DNA from: Nymphaea colorata
Lineage: Eukaryota; Streptophyta; Magnoliopsida; Nymphaeales; Nymphaeaceae
Length of the DNA stretch: 64,000 nucleotides
Direction: 5' to 3'
Assembly: GCF_008831285.2 (NCBI RefSeq)
Contig: NW_022204507.1
Span: 3,573,017-3,637,016 of the forward strand
In this document: positions 32,601 through 44,548 of the stretch, in pieces
Numbering within the stretch: position 1 is the first letter of the stretch
Layout: each line of letters opens with the position of its first letter
Notes under the pieces: generated by a model
The model's input: the letters and a program-made list of their open reading frames with translations, nothing else
What the model was told of the DNA's origin: nothing
The model's database searches: none
Made by a program: the position numbers and the translations under genes

Positions 32601-34475
32601 GCCATCAAGTTGTTCCTCTTGAGAGTATGGTGCCACTTTTTCTTAGTAACTTGATCCGGTGACACCCAACTAGAAGTTTCACTTTTTCTCCGCCTTCTTC
32701 CTCTGCAATACAATATGCATGATGCCGGTAGGTATGGTAATGAAAGGTTTGCATGTAATTGATGTCCAGCAATGTTAAAATGACTTGTACATGACCTAAA
32801 AAATCCTTAGATGAACTATAATGGGTCCCCCCAGGCATGCCATCTATTTGCTCCCCTCCCCTGAATGGGGAGTAGCTTGAAGCCAAAAATTTGAGATTTG
32901 GATATTAGAAAAATTGTAAGAGAAAGGGATCCGCCTACTGGTACGAGGTCTAATAATGTCTCCCTACCTTTAACATGGATAATTGGACCTAAGACTAATC
33001 ATTTCTCAAAAGTTTTACAAGCCATTTGATTGATGCATTATAGATGTTTGTGCATAAGGGTTTGAAATTTGATTTTGAAGTTTATTTGAACTAAATTTTG
33101 AACAACCAACGTTTTGACCTTGTTTTAGATAAAATGAAATGGATTTTAAACAAGTTATTTGAAAATCTAATTGGTTTTGACAAGTTATTTAGAAATTCAA
33201 CTTGTTTTAGAAATTTGGGCAAATTCTTTTGAATTTTGGCAAAATTGAAAATTGTTCAAAATTGATTCTAGTTGGGACCATTGATTTGATCTAAAAATTT
33301 GAGAGTTTAAGAAATTTGGTAGGAAATTATATTTGTAAATTGAGGATTTGATTTGTAAATAGTTGAAAATTGGAGTTTTAGTTCATGAACTTGAAGTTGA
33401 TATGCAATCTTGGATCAAAATTTTGAACTTAGTTGAAAGTAAATTCAGAAATTTTGAACTTAGTTTAAAGTAAATTCAAAATTTTGAACTTAGTTTTACT
33501 TCACTCTCACTATCTCTCCATGCATCTACACGTGTTAATTTTTTATTCCATCATACATGCATTCATGAAATAAAGAGCAAATTTATATTAAATTGGATAT
33601 GTAGTACAATTTCTAGGCTATACTTGGTATTGGATCAAGTATAACTACTACAATGCAGTACATAAGCTTGACATAGATAAAATTCTTAAACTTGAAAGTG
33701 AAATCTGAAAATTGAATGAAAAATCCCAGTTTTAGAATGGGAAAAACGTGGAAAACCTCCACTTCCTCATGTTAAAATGATTATAAAACAGACCACGTAC
33801 TGATTTAATGGTTGCAAATTAAGAAATGCCTACTTTGGAGATCTGACTTCAAAGTAAAATGTAATTTGATAGATTAAATCTTGAAATTGATGAAACATAT
33901 ATGCATATTTTGAATATATACATCTATTTTTCCATTAGAAGCAATGTTTACTCCAAATTTGGTTTAAATCTCAAGGCTATGCAAATTAGTATAGTATGTT
34001 GAGAGAATTTGACAAAAATTTTTTTGCCAGTTTTTGAATTTTAATTACAGCTTTTGGCTGAAATTTTGTGATGTATTAATTTGAAAACCAAACCAATTGC
34101 AAAATTGAAAAATGTGAAGTCAAAATCATGAATATCAGCCATAGTAGAAGCTACTCTCTACAGTGCTGATTAGGCAAGACTAGGGATTCGGTCTAATTTC
34201 ATAGACATTGACAAATTAGTTGCTTCATTTGAGCTGAAACAAGTATTTTAGGATCTCAAACTTGATGTTCTAAGATCCTTTGAAAAATCAAATTCTAGGT
34301 TTTAAAAATGCATATATATACACTCAATCAGCCTGATTTCAAATTTTCAATTGGCTAAATCTTGTAGTTTTGAGCCATCAAGATTCAATGTTGGAAGCAA
34401 TCTCCTTTAGATTAGCTTAAGGATGTGACCCTTAACCTAATCTTGAAAGAATAATAGCCATTTTCATATGAGATT
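32601..34475. other. No gene recognised; TTTTGAA-rich low-complexity DNA
   Basis: A region of loosely repeated AATTTTGAACTTAGTT words, with three near-tandem copies at about 33,412-33,497. No coding evidence. Confidence 0.5.
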
Positions 34476-34520
34476 ATATATATATATATATACACACATT
34501 CGTATATATACGTAAATGTT
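34476..34520. repeat. AT microsatellite cluster
   Basis: A TA run followed by ACACAC and further TATATA. Confidence 0.85.
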
Positions 34521-35930
34521 GCTTTTTGAATTAAAATGATTGAGTAAAGGGCCACATAACACATGAACAGTGATAGTTTATGCCTGGGATTTTTACATCG
34601 GAGGGGTTGAAGGCATGGCTTCTAACCTCCTTGACCACCTCTCTCAAAAGAAACTACAGAAAGTTAAGAGAAATATAGATTGAAATGGAAGAAGATCAGT
34701 GGATCATCTCAACCAATTATTCATTATCTAAGGGTGGATCCCATCTATAATAATGAATCTGTCCCTAATAAGCTTTTGAGAATGGAAAATGCATGCATTG
34801 CAACATTTAAATAAAAATTCTCTCTCATTTGGTGACTAACCCAACCAACCAGAAAAAGAGGAGTGACAGTGGTGTTCTCAGAGCTGCGGCAGAGGTGGAG
34901 CCTGCTCAGGAAGAGCTTGCCGGTGGTGAGGTTTTTGTGGGTGGTGATGGGGTAGCTAGCATCCCATGATTCACCAGAAAGCTCGTTGGAGTGACGTGTG
35001 GGTTGCTGGAAGAGTGGCTCCTCTCATTGGGAGAGCTCCACCTGTGGGTGGTAGAGATGCTACTGTGGACTGATAGCTATGGCAGTGTTTGGATGGGCAG
35101 TGGAATTCAGGCAATGGTCACCGGTTTCAAGTGGGGCACTGGCCCCATACAAGTAGTTCAGAACAAGAAACGAGACAACATTAATGCAGGAATAAATGAA
35201 CTTATTAAATAAGAGAGAGAAAGTAGAGGGTGCCATGTTGACATGGGACAATGTGATGCTGATGTGGTGCCAAGGTGGAAGGTGTGGGGGCTAACTGGGC
35301 GCTAGGCTAGAGCCTGCACAAAGAAAGGCCAGCTTAAGGAGCTAGCACCACATGGACTGGCTGGGGCAGTGCCTTGAGCAAGTGATTGGGAGAGGAGCAC
35401 GGCCCTTGGTTTGGTTGGGCCAATAATGGCAACATAGGTAGTCAATGGCGGAGAATGTGTGTGTCCTAAGAAGCTAGCAGTTTGGGTCAAACCTCAGGTG
35501 GCATGTTGCTATAGTGGCTGGTCCACGGTGGCCAGCTCAGTCTGAGTCATCCTAGAAGCTGGGCTGATAGCCTAGGGCAGCAAATCAGCCCTCTAAGTGA
35601 TCAAATGTGGTAAAAAAAAAGGATGAATTTGGATCAGCTGGCATACCCATGCCATGTGGCAATCTCTGGGGTCTGCTAGTGGCCTCCTTGGGCACTGGCT
35701 GGTCCTACATGGCATTGGGCAGGTCGGGCCCTAGCTATTTATTGGGCAGGTTGCCTTTATGCACCCCAACTTCCCTCCCTAGTTGGCAAAGGGCACCAAG
35801 GTGGAGGGCATTAATAGTTCCACGCAGAATTTGGGGAGTGATGTCTAGTGCACTATGGAGGAGCCAGGAGATCAACCTCTTGAGCGGCCCCATCTAGGCC
35901 AAGCGGCCATATAGGTGAAGGTAAATTTTG
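34521..35930. other. GC-richer anonymous segment (34.85-35.9 kb), no gene recognised
   Basis: Base composition rises clearly compared with both sides, and TGG/GCC-rich words abound. The open frames (34,991-35,212; 35,302-35,490; 35,607-35,897) contain no recognisable domain and lie in differing frames. It could be a decayed GC-rich retroelement or gene fragment. Confidence 0.4.
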
Positions 35931-37221
35931 AAATTCATGAGCACACACATGCACAATCAATGAACTCTAATACGATGTTGCCAAAGATGGAGAGTTAAAA
36001 CCATGGGAGAAACAAACATTTGTTTTCAATCAATGCTTAAATTGAAAGGGGTTATATGGGATTCTAAATGTAAGTGAACATGAATAAATCACTCTCAATT
36101 CTAAGTCGTAATGCACACAACACTATTAAATGGTTCTGAGCCAAAGCACTCTACTTAGAGGTTTGCATGAATCTATAGCAACTATTTGGATTGACATCTC
36201 GCATAGTGTTCAAAATCAACTGTGATATTTTTTTCATATATGTACATTTATGCATTTCGATCTTGGTATTCATATCCGATTCTAGATGATAGGTATGGGC
36301 ATGGATCTAAGATTCAGATCAAGATCTAAATCCATAGAAAGTTTCTATAAAATGGATCTTAAGAGATTTGGATTCGAATTCTAGACAATAGTTCGTAGAT
36401 CTAAAAATGTTGATGTAAACATTGTAATTGATGCTTCAAATACCATAACGTCAAGTATATCTAGCATATAGACTAAGTGAAAAATGACATTATTGCAGAT
36501 GAAATTGTTGTTTTACCCTTGGGCATGGGTAAGAGATTTAAAATGAATACCCTTGGGTGAAGATTTGGACCATCTATTATGTGTTTGAAATGATTTCAAG
36601 TTGGAGCTTTGATGATTTAATAATGACAAACTTGATGACGTTAAGTATATATGACATATAATCCTAGGTTCATGTAGAAAATATGGATTAGAAAAAAATT
36701 GATTGGTTTACTCCTTGTGTAGATTTTGAACTCAAATAAGCATAAATCATGGATTTGACTTTGCTTAAAGCTCTAGGAATCAAAGAAAGCCATAAACTAA
36801 TGTATATGAGACATATGTCCTATGTTTGTGTAGAATAATATGGCTTGAAAGAAAATGACTGTTATGTCCCTATGTGTAATTCTGAAGCTCCGGGTGAGTT
36901 TGGCAAATCTGATTAGACCAGCCTATATGCCTATTTCTAGATTGACTTTAGTTAAAATATGACTAAAAAACCCTCCAACATTCTTCTAAAAATCAAATTT
37001 TCTAAAATTTACAAGCTGTGAATGTCATATATATAAAGAGAAACATAGAAGGTTTTCAAAAATTAGGTTATGATCGTCATCCTCACTAGTTGAGTTGTGG
37101 GACTTAGATCAGCCATTTACTGGTAAGGATATGTTGAAAGATCAGAAAGTTTTGCTCTGAGTGAACTGAATTAGGCTTGATAGATGTTTACAGAGTGAAG
37201 CAAGTATTATGAATGAGTTCC
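35931..37221. other. No gene recognised; weak diverged repeats
   Basis: Phrases such as GACGTTAAGTATATATGACATATA / AACGTCAAGTATATCTAGCATATAG / AATGTATATGAGACATATGTCC recur about every 180 bp between 36,440 and 36,850. This suggests an old tandem array related in style to the one that follows. Confidence 0.4.
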
Positions 37222-37725
37222 GGACCTTCAATACTGAATTGAACTCAAATGGGTATGAATAAACTCAAACCCAAAAACTAAGAAAAGATAGATTCATACA
37301 TGATAAATATGATTTTGGCTCAATTATAGCTCACTCTATTAGGTTGAGGTCAAATTCAGCTTAAATCCAAAAAAAAAAAAAGAGAGAGAGATAGAGAAAG
37401 AAAATTAACTTTAGGACCTTCCAAACTAAAATGAACTCAGATGGCTTCATAAATGAACTCAAACCAAACTAAAAGAAGATAGATTTATACATGATAAACA
37501 TGATCCTAGCTCGGTTTCAGCTCACTCGACTAGGTTGAGTGCAAATGCCTTAAAAACAAAAAAAAAGAGTGAAGTTTGGACCTTTGGAACAAAATTGAAC
37601 TCAAACCAAGATGAATAAACTCAAACCGAACTAAGGGAGGATAAATTTATAAATGATAAATATGATTCTAGTTTGGTTTGAGCTAACTCAACTCGGTTGC
37701 ACTATAACTTAATTCGAACAATGCT
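37222..37725 (+). repeat. Three diverged tandem units of ~165-190 bp
   Basis: Units start at GGACCTT words at 37,222, 37,414 and 37,578. Each carries ATGAACTCAAAC-like, GATAGATTYATACATGATAAA and CTCACTCGACTAGGTTGAG-like stretches. The first two end in A-rich stretches, and the insertion of A/GA runs explains the longer first period. It is an old satellite-like array with no coding function. Confidence 0.8.
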
Positions 37726-38206
37726 AAATAGGGGAGAGAGTGGCCTAGTGGAAATCTGCGAATAACTTTGAAAATAAAATGTGAGCTTGGTAACTCAAAG
37801 TAAGTAAAATAATAATTTTTTTCCACTAAAGCAAACCTATCGTGAATTTGGGTTAGACTTAATGTTATATAGTCGATTTAAAAAATTGTAGTTCTCGGTT
37901 CTGGTGAGCTGACTTATAGGGAAAGCTGACTTAAACAGGTAAAAATGGTTGGTCAGATGACTTTAACTACTCTTAGAGACTTGTAGAGCTAACAATTACC
38001 CGATTTATGTTTGTTTTAAATCATTACTAAGATTTCTAAGATTTTCTTACATTAGGGACAAAATAGTCATTTGACATGGTTGCGACAACTTAGGTGATCC
38101 CTAGTCTAGGTATAGATGTGTAAATAGGGTAAGTTTTGACCCAGGTTTTCTATGGTTTGCTCCTACATTTGAAATCATTTTTTAAAAGCTCAGTTCAAAA
38201 CCTCCA
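37726..38206. other. No gene recognised, up to assembly gap
   Basis: Anonymous AT-rich DNA. Confidence 0.5.
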
Positions 38207-38306
38207 NNNNNNNNNNNNNNNNNNNNNNNNNNNNNNNNNNNNNNNNNNNNNNNNNNNNNNNNNNNNNNNNNNNNNNNNNNNNNNNNNNNNNNNNNNNNNN
38301 NNNNNN
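38207..38306. other. Assembly gap, 100 N
   Basis: Exactly 100 N, the usual placeholder for a scaffold join of unknown length. The sequence directly after it is one copy of a dispersed repeat. Confidence 0.99.
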
Positions 38307-38635
38307 GCGACTTGAAGAATTAAGAGTTTTCGGTGGAAAGGTAAGCTACTTAAATGTGTTTGCCAAGTGTAGTTTCCTGAAAGACGATTTCAGTTTTGAT
38401 ATTTGAGTTATTTCTTTTTGTATAAAAAGTTTGTCCATTGTACAGCTGTACCAAACACTTGAATATTGAGCTGCAACCATGGGAAGATTGTATTTTATGG
38501 TTATGGTATATTAAAGGTAAAATACTTACTCATCAGTGTTTAACCATCGATAATATTCTCATGTGCAACTGATTTATTAGCAAGTAGCTTATGATGCAGA
38601 CTCTTTACAAGTGGTTGTTTACTGTTTAAGGGATT
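38307..38635 (+). repeat. Dispersed repeat e, copy 1 (abuts gap)
   Basis: Begins at the gap with GCGACTTGAAGAATTA and matches 40,835-41,150, including TGATATTTGAGTTATT, TTGAATATTGAGCTGCAA and AGCTTATGATGCAGAC. Confidence 0.8.
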
Positions 38636-38642
38636 GTGCTTT

Positions 38643-38925
38643 CAATGGACAAAGACTAAAATATCACCTCTTCTTTTCCCTTTGACTTTCTCTCTCACTT
38701 TTCTCTTGGAAAAATCAAATGGTCAGGTGCCTACCAATTTCTCTCTTTCTAAATCAGCCTTTTTTTCATTTTTTTCCAAGATATCAGGCTATTTTCCTTT
38801 TTTTTTTTAACGGCCAAAGACTAAAACATCATTTTTTTTCTCTTTTTGAACTTCTCTCAAACTTTTATCTTGGGGAAAATCAAATGGTCAAGTACGTACC
38901 AATTTCGCTCTCTCTCTCTCTCTCA
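38643..38925 (+). repeat. Local tandem duplication, period ~165 bp
   Basis: GGACAAAGACTAAAATATCA ... AAAATCAAATGGTCAGGT recurs as GGCCAAAGACTAAAACATCA ... AAAATCAAATGGTCAAGT with a diverged T-rich spacer. Confidence 0.75.
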
Positions 38926-38978
38926 CTCTCTCTCTCTCTCTCTATATGTATATACATATATATAATATATATATATAT
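38907..38978. repeat. (CT)n and (AT)n compound microsatellite
   Basis: A CT run followed by TATATGTATATACATATATATAA and a further AT run. Confidence 0.95.
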
Positions 38979-40834
38979 GGAAAAAGCAGAGAGGGAAAAA
39001 GAGAATGAATCTCGAGTTCTTTTAATATGAAAATTTGATTGTATTCATCCTTCATCTCAGCATCCTCCTTTCTATATCAAAATTAAACAAAGAGAGAAAA
39101 AGGATGGCATACCGATAAGAATAACTTATAAGAATTAGTGGAAGAGCGGCCTGCTCATGGTTTCATTCATTTGGCTTTTTTCTAAAAGAAGCCACATAGA
39201 TGTGTTTGAGATGTTTCAAGAAAATGTTGAGTGTTTAGTTGTATAAATTAATTTATAACTTGAAAAGGCTACATATTTTTTTTATTCTTATAATCTTGAT
39301 CTATTGCATTGGACATTGGTGATTTCTTTATCTTGTAATATTGGAAATTCCAGACTTCGAGTGCTTATTTTACTCACTAAATAAATGGCCCTATTTTTGC
39401 GATATAGAAGAGTTTTCACAAAATATAACTACAAAAAATTTAAAAATAAAGCAAATACTTGTTAAACAGTCGGTGGGCAAAAGAAGGGTTTCTATTAAGA
39501 AATTGAAAATGTGAAGGCACTTTTCAAAATTACAGCAAGTTATCAAGGACGACGTGAAAATTTTCTATAATAACCCCACCAACCGCTAAGGTCCTCTCAA
39601 AAATTTCCTGCCAAAAGCAAGAAGCCGGGAAGAGAGAGGGAGAGAGCATCAGAGCACTGACACGTAGACCTGGGCGGTGGGCCGAGCCGCTGTGGGGTAC
39701 CCGGGACCCAGGCCAGCTGACAGCTGACACAAGCGGCCTTGCTGATTAGTAATTCTTTTTGTCGGTCTTGTTTTTAAAATTATTTTGAGAGCCTGAGATT
39801 GATTAAAACTTAGGCACTGATCGTATTTGTTGTGTATGAATTTAGTTCTTTCTTGCTCTTCTTTTTCGGTGTCCTTCATTCTCAATCGACTGATTCAGTT
39901 GATAAGCCTAGTAGTAGTTTCTTGCTTGATCTTTTTTCGAGAAACTCTGTTGAAGAATGTTTGGGATTTCTAGGTCCGTTGGGCTTCAGGTGACTGGGTT
40001 TGTGGAAGACCATTCAGTATGCCCATGGATTGGATGTATTCATGATTGTTTTGTTCCTTCTGGTTCGTATTCTTGGACACGAAAAAAAATTTCCAACTTC
40101 GTCTGTTTTGGTGTGTACTCTGGGATTTCTGGTTGGATTGTTGGTTTTGGTGATAGAGTTGCTGGATGATCGTTTAGTGTGTGATGCATTAGAATTTTCA
40201 AATTCTCCTTTGGATTCACACTCTTGAATTCGTTTATATTGTCTGTTTTTGTTATAGCTATGTGCACTGTTTGTGCCATCTTCCATGGATTGATCACTCA
40301 ATCTCTAGTTCAATATGTTTGTTCAGGAGAGGACCGTTTGTCCTTGATAACGTCATGTCTTGTGGTCTGTTCTTTTCACCATTTTGTTTGATAATCTTCT
40401 TAGGGCTCACAGTGAATATCTGCAACTTTCTGCTCTCTCTCTCTGAAATGTCTCCCAGCTCACCTTGCTGATTAATTAGTGCCTTATCTCACTTTACAAA
40501 TAACTTAGTGGGCAAGAATGTGACAATTCCAAAATGGCAAGAAAGCAACATTTTTAGATAGATGAAGGCAGAAACCCAGGAAATACTTAAGGGGTCAAGA
40601 AGAGCAATCTTGCTCTCCGTCTTACTCAATGCAAACCTTCTCTACGTTTATTTTTCTTTAGTTCTTGTCATGAATGAAGTTTTTTCAAGAATTCGTATGG
40701 CATCTGTGGGTTTTCCATGGCATTTTATGAACTTTATAAAATTTGTCTAATTGCTAACCCTCTTTTTGGTATTCCTTAGGGTAAAAAAGGTGTTTCGGAC
40801 ATTTATTTGTTATAAAATAGAATTAATTCTTGTT
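38979..40834. other. No confident gene; leader-like sequence at 39.5-40.3 kb
   Basis: Around 39,600-39,720 there is a GC-rich stretch. It is followed by T-rich sequence with short open frames on both strands (39,957-40,301) that overlap one another. The pattern of a GC-rich leader followed by a T-rich intron-like stretch ending TTTTTGTTATAG resembles a plant 5' untranslated exon and intron, but no coding exon follows. No domain is recognised. Confidence 0.35.
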
Positions 40835-41225
40835 GAGACTTGAAGAATTAGGAGTTTTCAGTGGATACGTAAGCAACTTAAATGTATTTGCTGAATTGCC
40901 GGTTCCTGATTTCAGTTTTGATATTTGAGTTATTACGTAACTATAAAACGTTTTTCAATCGTACAACTGTGGCAAATAATTGAATATTGAGCTGCAATCA
41001 TGGGTAAACTGACCTATATGGTCATGGTATGTTAAATGCAAATACTTGGTCACCAGTGTTTAAACAAACACAATGTTCTCATGTGGCAACTGATTTATTA
41101 TATAATAGCTTATGATGCAGACAGTTTGTTTTTGTTTTCATCATTTTCAATGAATGTGTGAGCAATACCATTTTATGATGGCATTGCAAGTGGGTGTTTA
41201 ATGTTTTGGCAAAATATAACTATAA
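40835..41225 (+). repeat. Dispersed repeat e, copy 2
   Basis: Partner of 38,307-38,635, beginning GAGACTTGAAGAATTAGGAG. Its tail (TTTTGGCAAAATATAACTATA) also resembles 39,413-39,470. Confidence 0.8.
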
Positions 41226-43060
41226 TGTTTTTTCAAAATAAAGTAAGTACCTGTTATGCACATAACGACTTTTGATCCTACCATGACTCACATCAGTCAA
41301 GACCATCTAAAATCACAATAGGCCCAGTCCTCTTTGTAGTTGAAAGGTTAACTTCTTTCTTGAAATGGTTGATCCCTCCCTGCATTTGTTGAGCATGCGA
41401 AAACCATTTTGAATTCTAATTAGAATGTTACTTTCTTGTTTCTATTATGAAATCAAGATCACAACTTTTACCACATCTAGGTCTTGATACAACGTCCCAA
41501 CAACCAAATAGATACACCCTTTGCCTGATCAAAGAAAAAACCATTGTTCAAGGCATCTTATGGGGGTTTTCCTTTTCACATATGAGGGACTGTGGTCATT
41601 TCACATTCACAACATCAGTTCCCACTTACTCCCCTACCCTTTCCTAGCCGCTCTTCTTCTCGGACCTCCCCTCCCCACCCCATCTGGTGGGCACCATGGC
41701 CAGCTGCTCCTCCCATCGGCCGGAGTCGTACTTGCTCTACTGATCGACCATGCGTTGAGTTGGAACGACCAAGACGACTTCCCGGCCTTTGATCGGCTTG
41801 GTATTTTAGTGGTGGTTGATTTGCATCCCAACCTTCACTCTTAACACTTTCTTGTTAAATAAAAGTGCCTCTTTGGTTCTTGGTCCATATTTATCAGCTT
41901 ATCAAGTAATATTGCTAACCCAAATCATGAGCTTTTCTTGGAGGGAATCCACTTAATTTCAGACCGTCACATTTCAAACACTGTTTCACAAGTGTAAATC
42001 CAAAAACTATTTTGTTGGCCGGTCAACTTAAGGGCCAGTCAAAATAGTTTGCCAAGAAAATGGTACCCAGTTGGTCAATCTCCATGAGAATTGAAAAGGA
42101 ATGAATATTAAAAGTAATTGGAAAATGATAATATAAAACAAGAATTGCACTATTTAGAATGAAGTAATTTTCATCTCAGATGTATATATATATTTTTTCT
42201 ATTTTGTAATTTTTTTAATTAAGACAGGTGTGTTCCTCCTAGATGCACCCATAATCATTAATTTTGGTCTTCTTATTTTCAATCATTGCTTAGTACTAAA
42301 TTGTAGCATCAAAATGACAATAGAGGGGCTTGGCCCGGCCCAGTTAAATTTTAATCAAAAAAATATGTAAGAATATTATATATATGCATTTATTTATTTA
42401 AAATTAATTAAAAATTGTCGAGCCTGGCCTAGCCGGGTGCCCACTTCTATCTAGACATAATGTGTGCGCCATTATTGCATTTTACTTCTTGATTTTGTTA
42501 CATTACCTGGTGGTTGACTTCTAGAATAAGTCTATGTTGTTATCCCCACCTATTTGATTGTCACATTGAGATTGGGTGTTTTTGAAGTCGATGCGTGTCA
42601 AAACAATAATTTGATCAAGACAGTATGTTACTATGTTCTCGCTTTTTCAGTACCGTAAGCAAAGCTTGAATTTTGGACGACAAAGCCTTGCTTCGAATTG
42701 CTTTTGGTGATTTTTCAGATATTGCCTATTGAAAAGTGAGCTTATTTTTATTGAAAAAAAATGTGATAAACCTTGTAATTTAATACAAGAATATATTGTT
42801 ATAGCCACAAAATCGTCTGCAAATATGATTGAACAAACCAGCAGACTTCATATATAGGTCATCCATCCTCTTCATATATGACAATAAAACAAACCTCATT
42901 TAAGGCTAGATTTTACTCTGAACATCTCATACTAACGTCTGAGCCTAGCAAGAAGTTGAAATATGTTTATATAGATCATTCATCATTTGGCAATTTGTTC
43001 GGTATTTTGAGGGAAGCATGAATGAATATAAGTCATCCCACACTCAAAACATTTTCCCAA
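41226..43060. other. No gene recognised
   Basis: The GC-richer stretch at 41,620-41,790 contains overlapping open frames on both strands that do not share a known domain. Around 42,320-42,440 there are CTTGGCCCGGCCC and GCCTGGCCTAGCCGGG words flanking an AT-rich core, which could be the ends of a small decayed element. Confidence 0.4.
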
Positions 43061-43404
43061 GATACTGAACAAAAGTCTGTGATATTCTCGTGTCGCTCCT
43101 CTCCGAGAGAATAGCAAGAGGGACAAGGTGGCCTCCTCCTTCCTCTCGCTTCCGACCTCTTCTTCTTGTCTCTTTCTTGCTCATGCTTCTGACCGTTTGC
43201 CATTCTTGCTCAGCCTCTGATCGCTCACCATTGGCATTGTCTCCTCTTCTTTTACCGTCCCTCTCACTGTTGTCTGAAGGGAGAGAAACCTGCTTCTCTC
43301 TGTCGATTTTTCTGCTCCGAGTCGCTTGGATGTCCACAGAGACACAGGCGCGCTTTCTCAACAGCGTCTCTTCAAAGCGTCATTTTATGTGGGTCCCATT
43401 GGAC
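43061..43404. other. Pyrimidine-rich tract, no gene supported
   Basis: CTCT-rich DNA gives Ser/Leu-rich frames on the plus strand and Arg/Glu-rich frames on the minus strand. Neither has splice or domain support. Confidence 0.5.
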
Positions 43405-43495
43405 CAATCCGTAACATGTCCAAACCACGGGAGGGAAGCATTCCGTGTCCCAACCACGGAATCAGAACGAACTCCGTGTCCAAACCACGGTTGAT
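43405..43495 (+). repeat. Three copies of a CCGTGTCCAAACCACGG-type word
   Basis: Versions of this 17-bp self-complementary word end at about 43,429, 43,461 and 43,491, separated by about 30 bp. The CCGTG/CACGG ends make each a small hairpin. It is probably a subterminal array of an unidentified element. Confidence 0.65.
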
Positions 43496-43825
43496 CTACT
43501 TCACTTCTTATCGGTGCTCCCATGGCATTCTCTTATTCTTTCAGCTCCGCCTCGATCGTCCGATTCCAGCACTGCAAACTCTCTGCTCAATACCACATGA
43601 TGTAAGAGTGGTTTAATAGAGGTGGAAAATTTATGAGGATCTATCCCTACTCACCTTTGGTATTCTCAGTTCGTGCTCATCGACCGTGGTCGTTGGCCGA
43701 GGAGGTCATTCGTCTTCATTCTTCTCTTTGTGCACTATGGTAGGAACCAGTATAAGTCTTATATATTTATTTTTATGCTTGAGCATGTGCATTTGAAGGC
43801 TAGTATTACTTCAAAACTCCAACAA

Positions 43826-43838
43826 TTGGTATTAAAGA
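43826..43838 (+). other. Decayed copia primer-binding-site candidate
   Basis: AACAATTGGTATTAAAGACA resembles the TTGGTATCAGAGC site that many plant copia elements use to pair with initiator-Met tRNA, with differences of the C-to-T / G-to-A kind. It lies 0.7 kb upstream of the copia fragment at 44.5 kb. No LTR could be delimited, so this is tentative. Confidence 0.3.
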
Positions 43839-44548
43839 CAAGTTCTACACTCTTTTGTATCATGTACTGTTTGTTTGTATTAGAGAGAGAGGACGGCAGA
43901 TTGTCACTGGCCATTTCGAAACTCTCTCACTCTCGCGCTCTTGCACAATCTCTGTCTCTGCAATCCCTCTCTCTCTTGTGACTCTTTAGTATTTTAAAAA
44001 TAAAATAACAAGGGGTTGCTAGCGAGGGGCTCTGTCCCCTCCGCTGGAAGCATCCGGCAAACCCCTCTTCAGGTATACGAGATAGAGACATAGATGGAAG
44101 GCCATTGGGCCTTCCCTGAAGCAAATCAAAGGAGCGTGGAAGCCCTTCTCTCTATCACCAATGAAAACCACCGACCAAAAAGGAGGGCATGGGCCACCAA
44201 GTGGCAGACCTGCCTTTTTCTTTTCCCGTCGATAGCAGTGCCTCCTTCTAGACGAGAGGGAGAGAAGCAGATGAGGAACACATGCCCAGGCAGCCTCGCG
44301 TCTCTTTGCCTTGCAGCAGCACCAGCAGAACAGACCCCATCAGGGGCCTGGTCCATTGTGAAAAAGACGACAAAATGGAGAGGGCCCTTCCTATCATAAT
44401 GGAGAAGGGGAGGGCTTTTGCCCACCCTTCCGACAGCATAGGGAGAGTAAAGTGTATTGTTATGTCGTGGTTTATCACAAAAGTGAGAATTCAATGGCCT
44501 CTCACACTTGCTTTGGAAAAAAAAAATATAAAGGGCGTTATTATTATA
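43839..44548. other. No gene recognised
   Basis: Several overlapping open frames of 65-122 codons on both strands (44,094-44,569) in GC-richer DNA, mutually shadowing and without domains. A small hairpin, GAGGGGCTCTGTCCCCTC, is at about 44,024. This could be the leader region of the neighbouring retroelement. Confidence 0.4.

Noticed and set aside
41521-41844. 107-codon open frame in GC-richer DNA
   Set aside because: Three overlapping frames on both strands, none with a recognisable domain.
43044-43494. Ser/Leu-rich 134-codon frame with an apparent signal peptide
   Set aside because: A CTCT-rich tract yields hydrophobic/Ser frames by composition, with overlapping frames on both strands.
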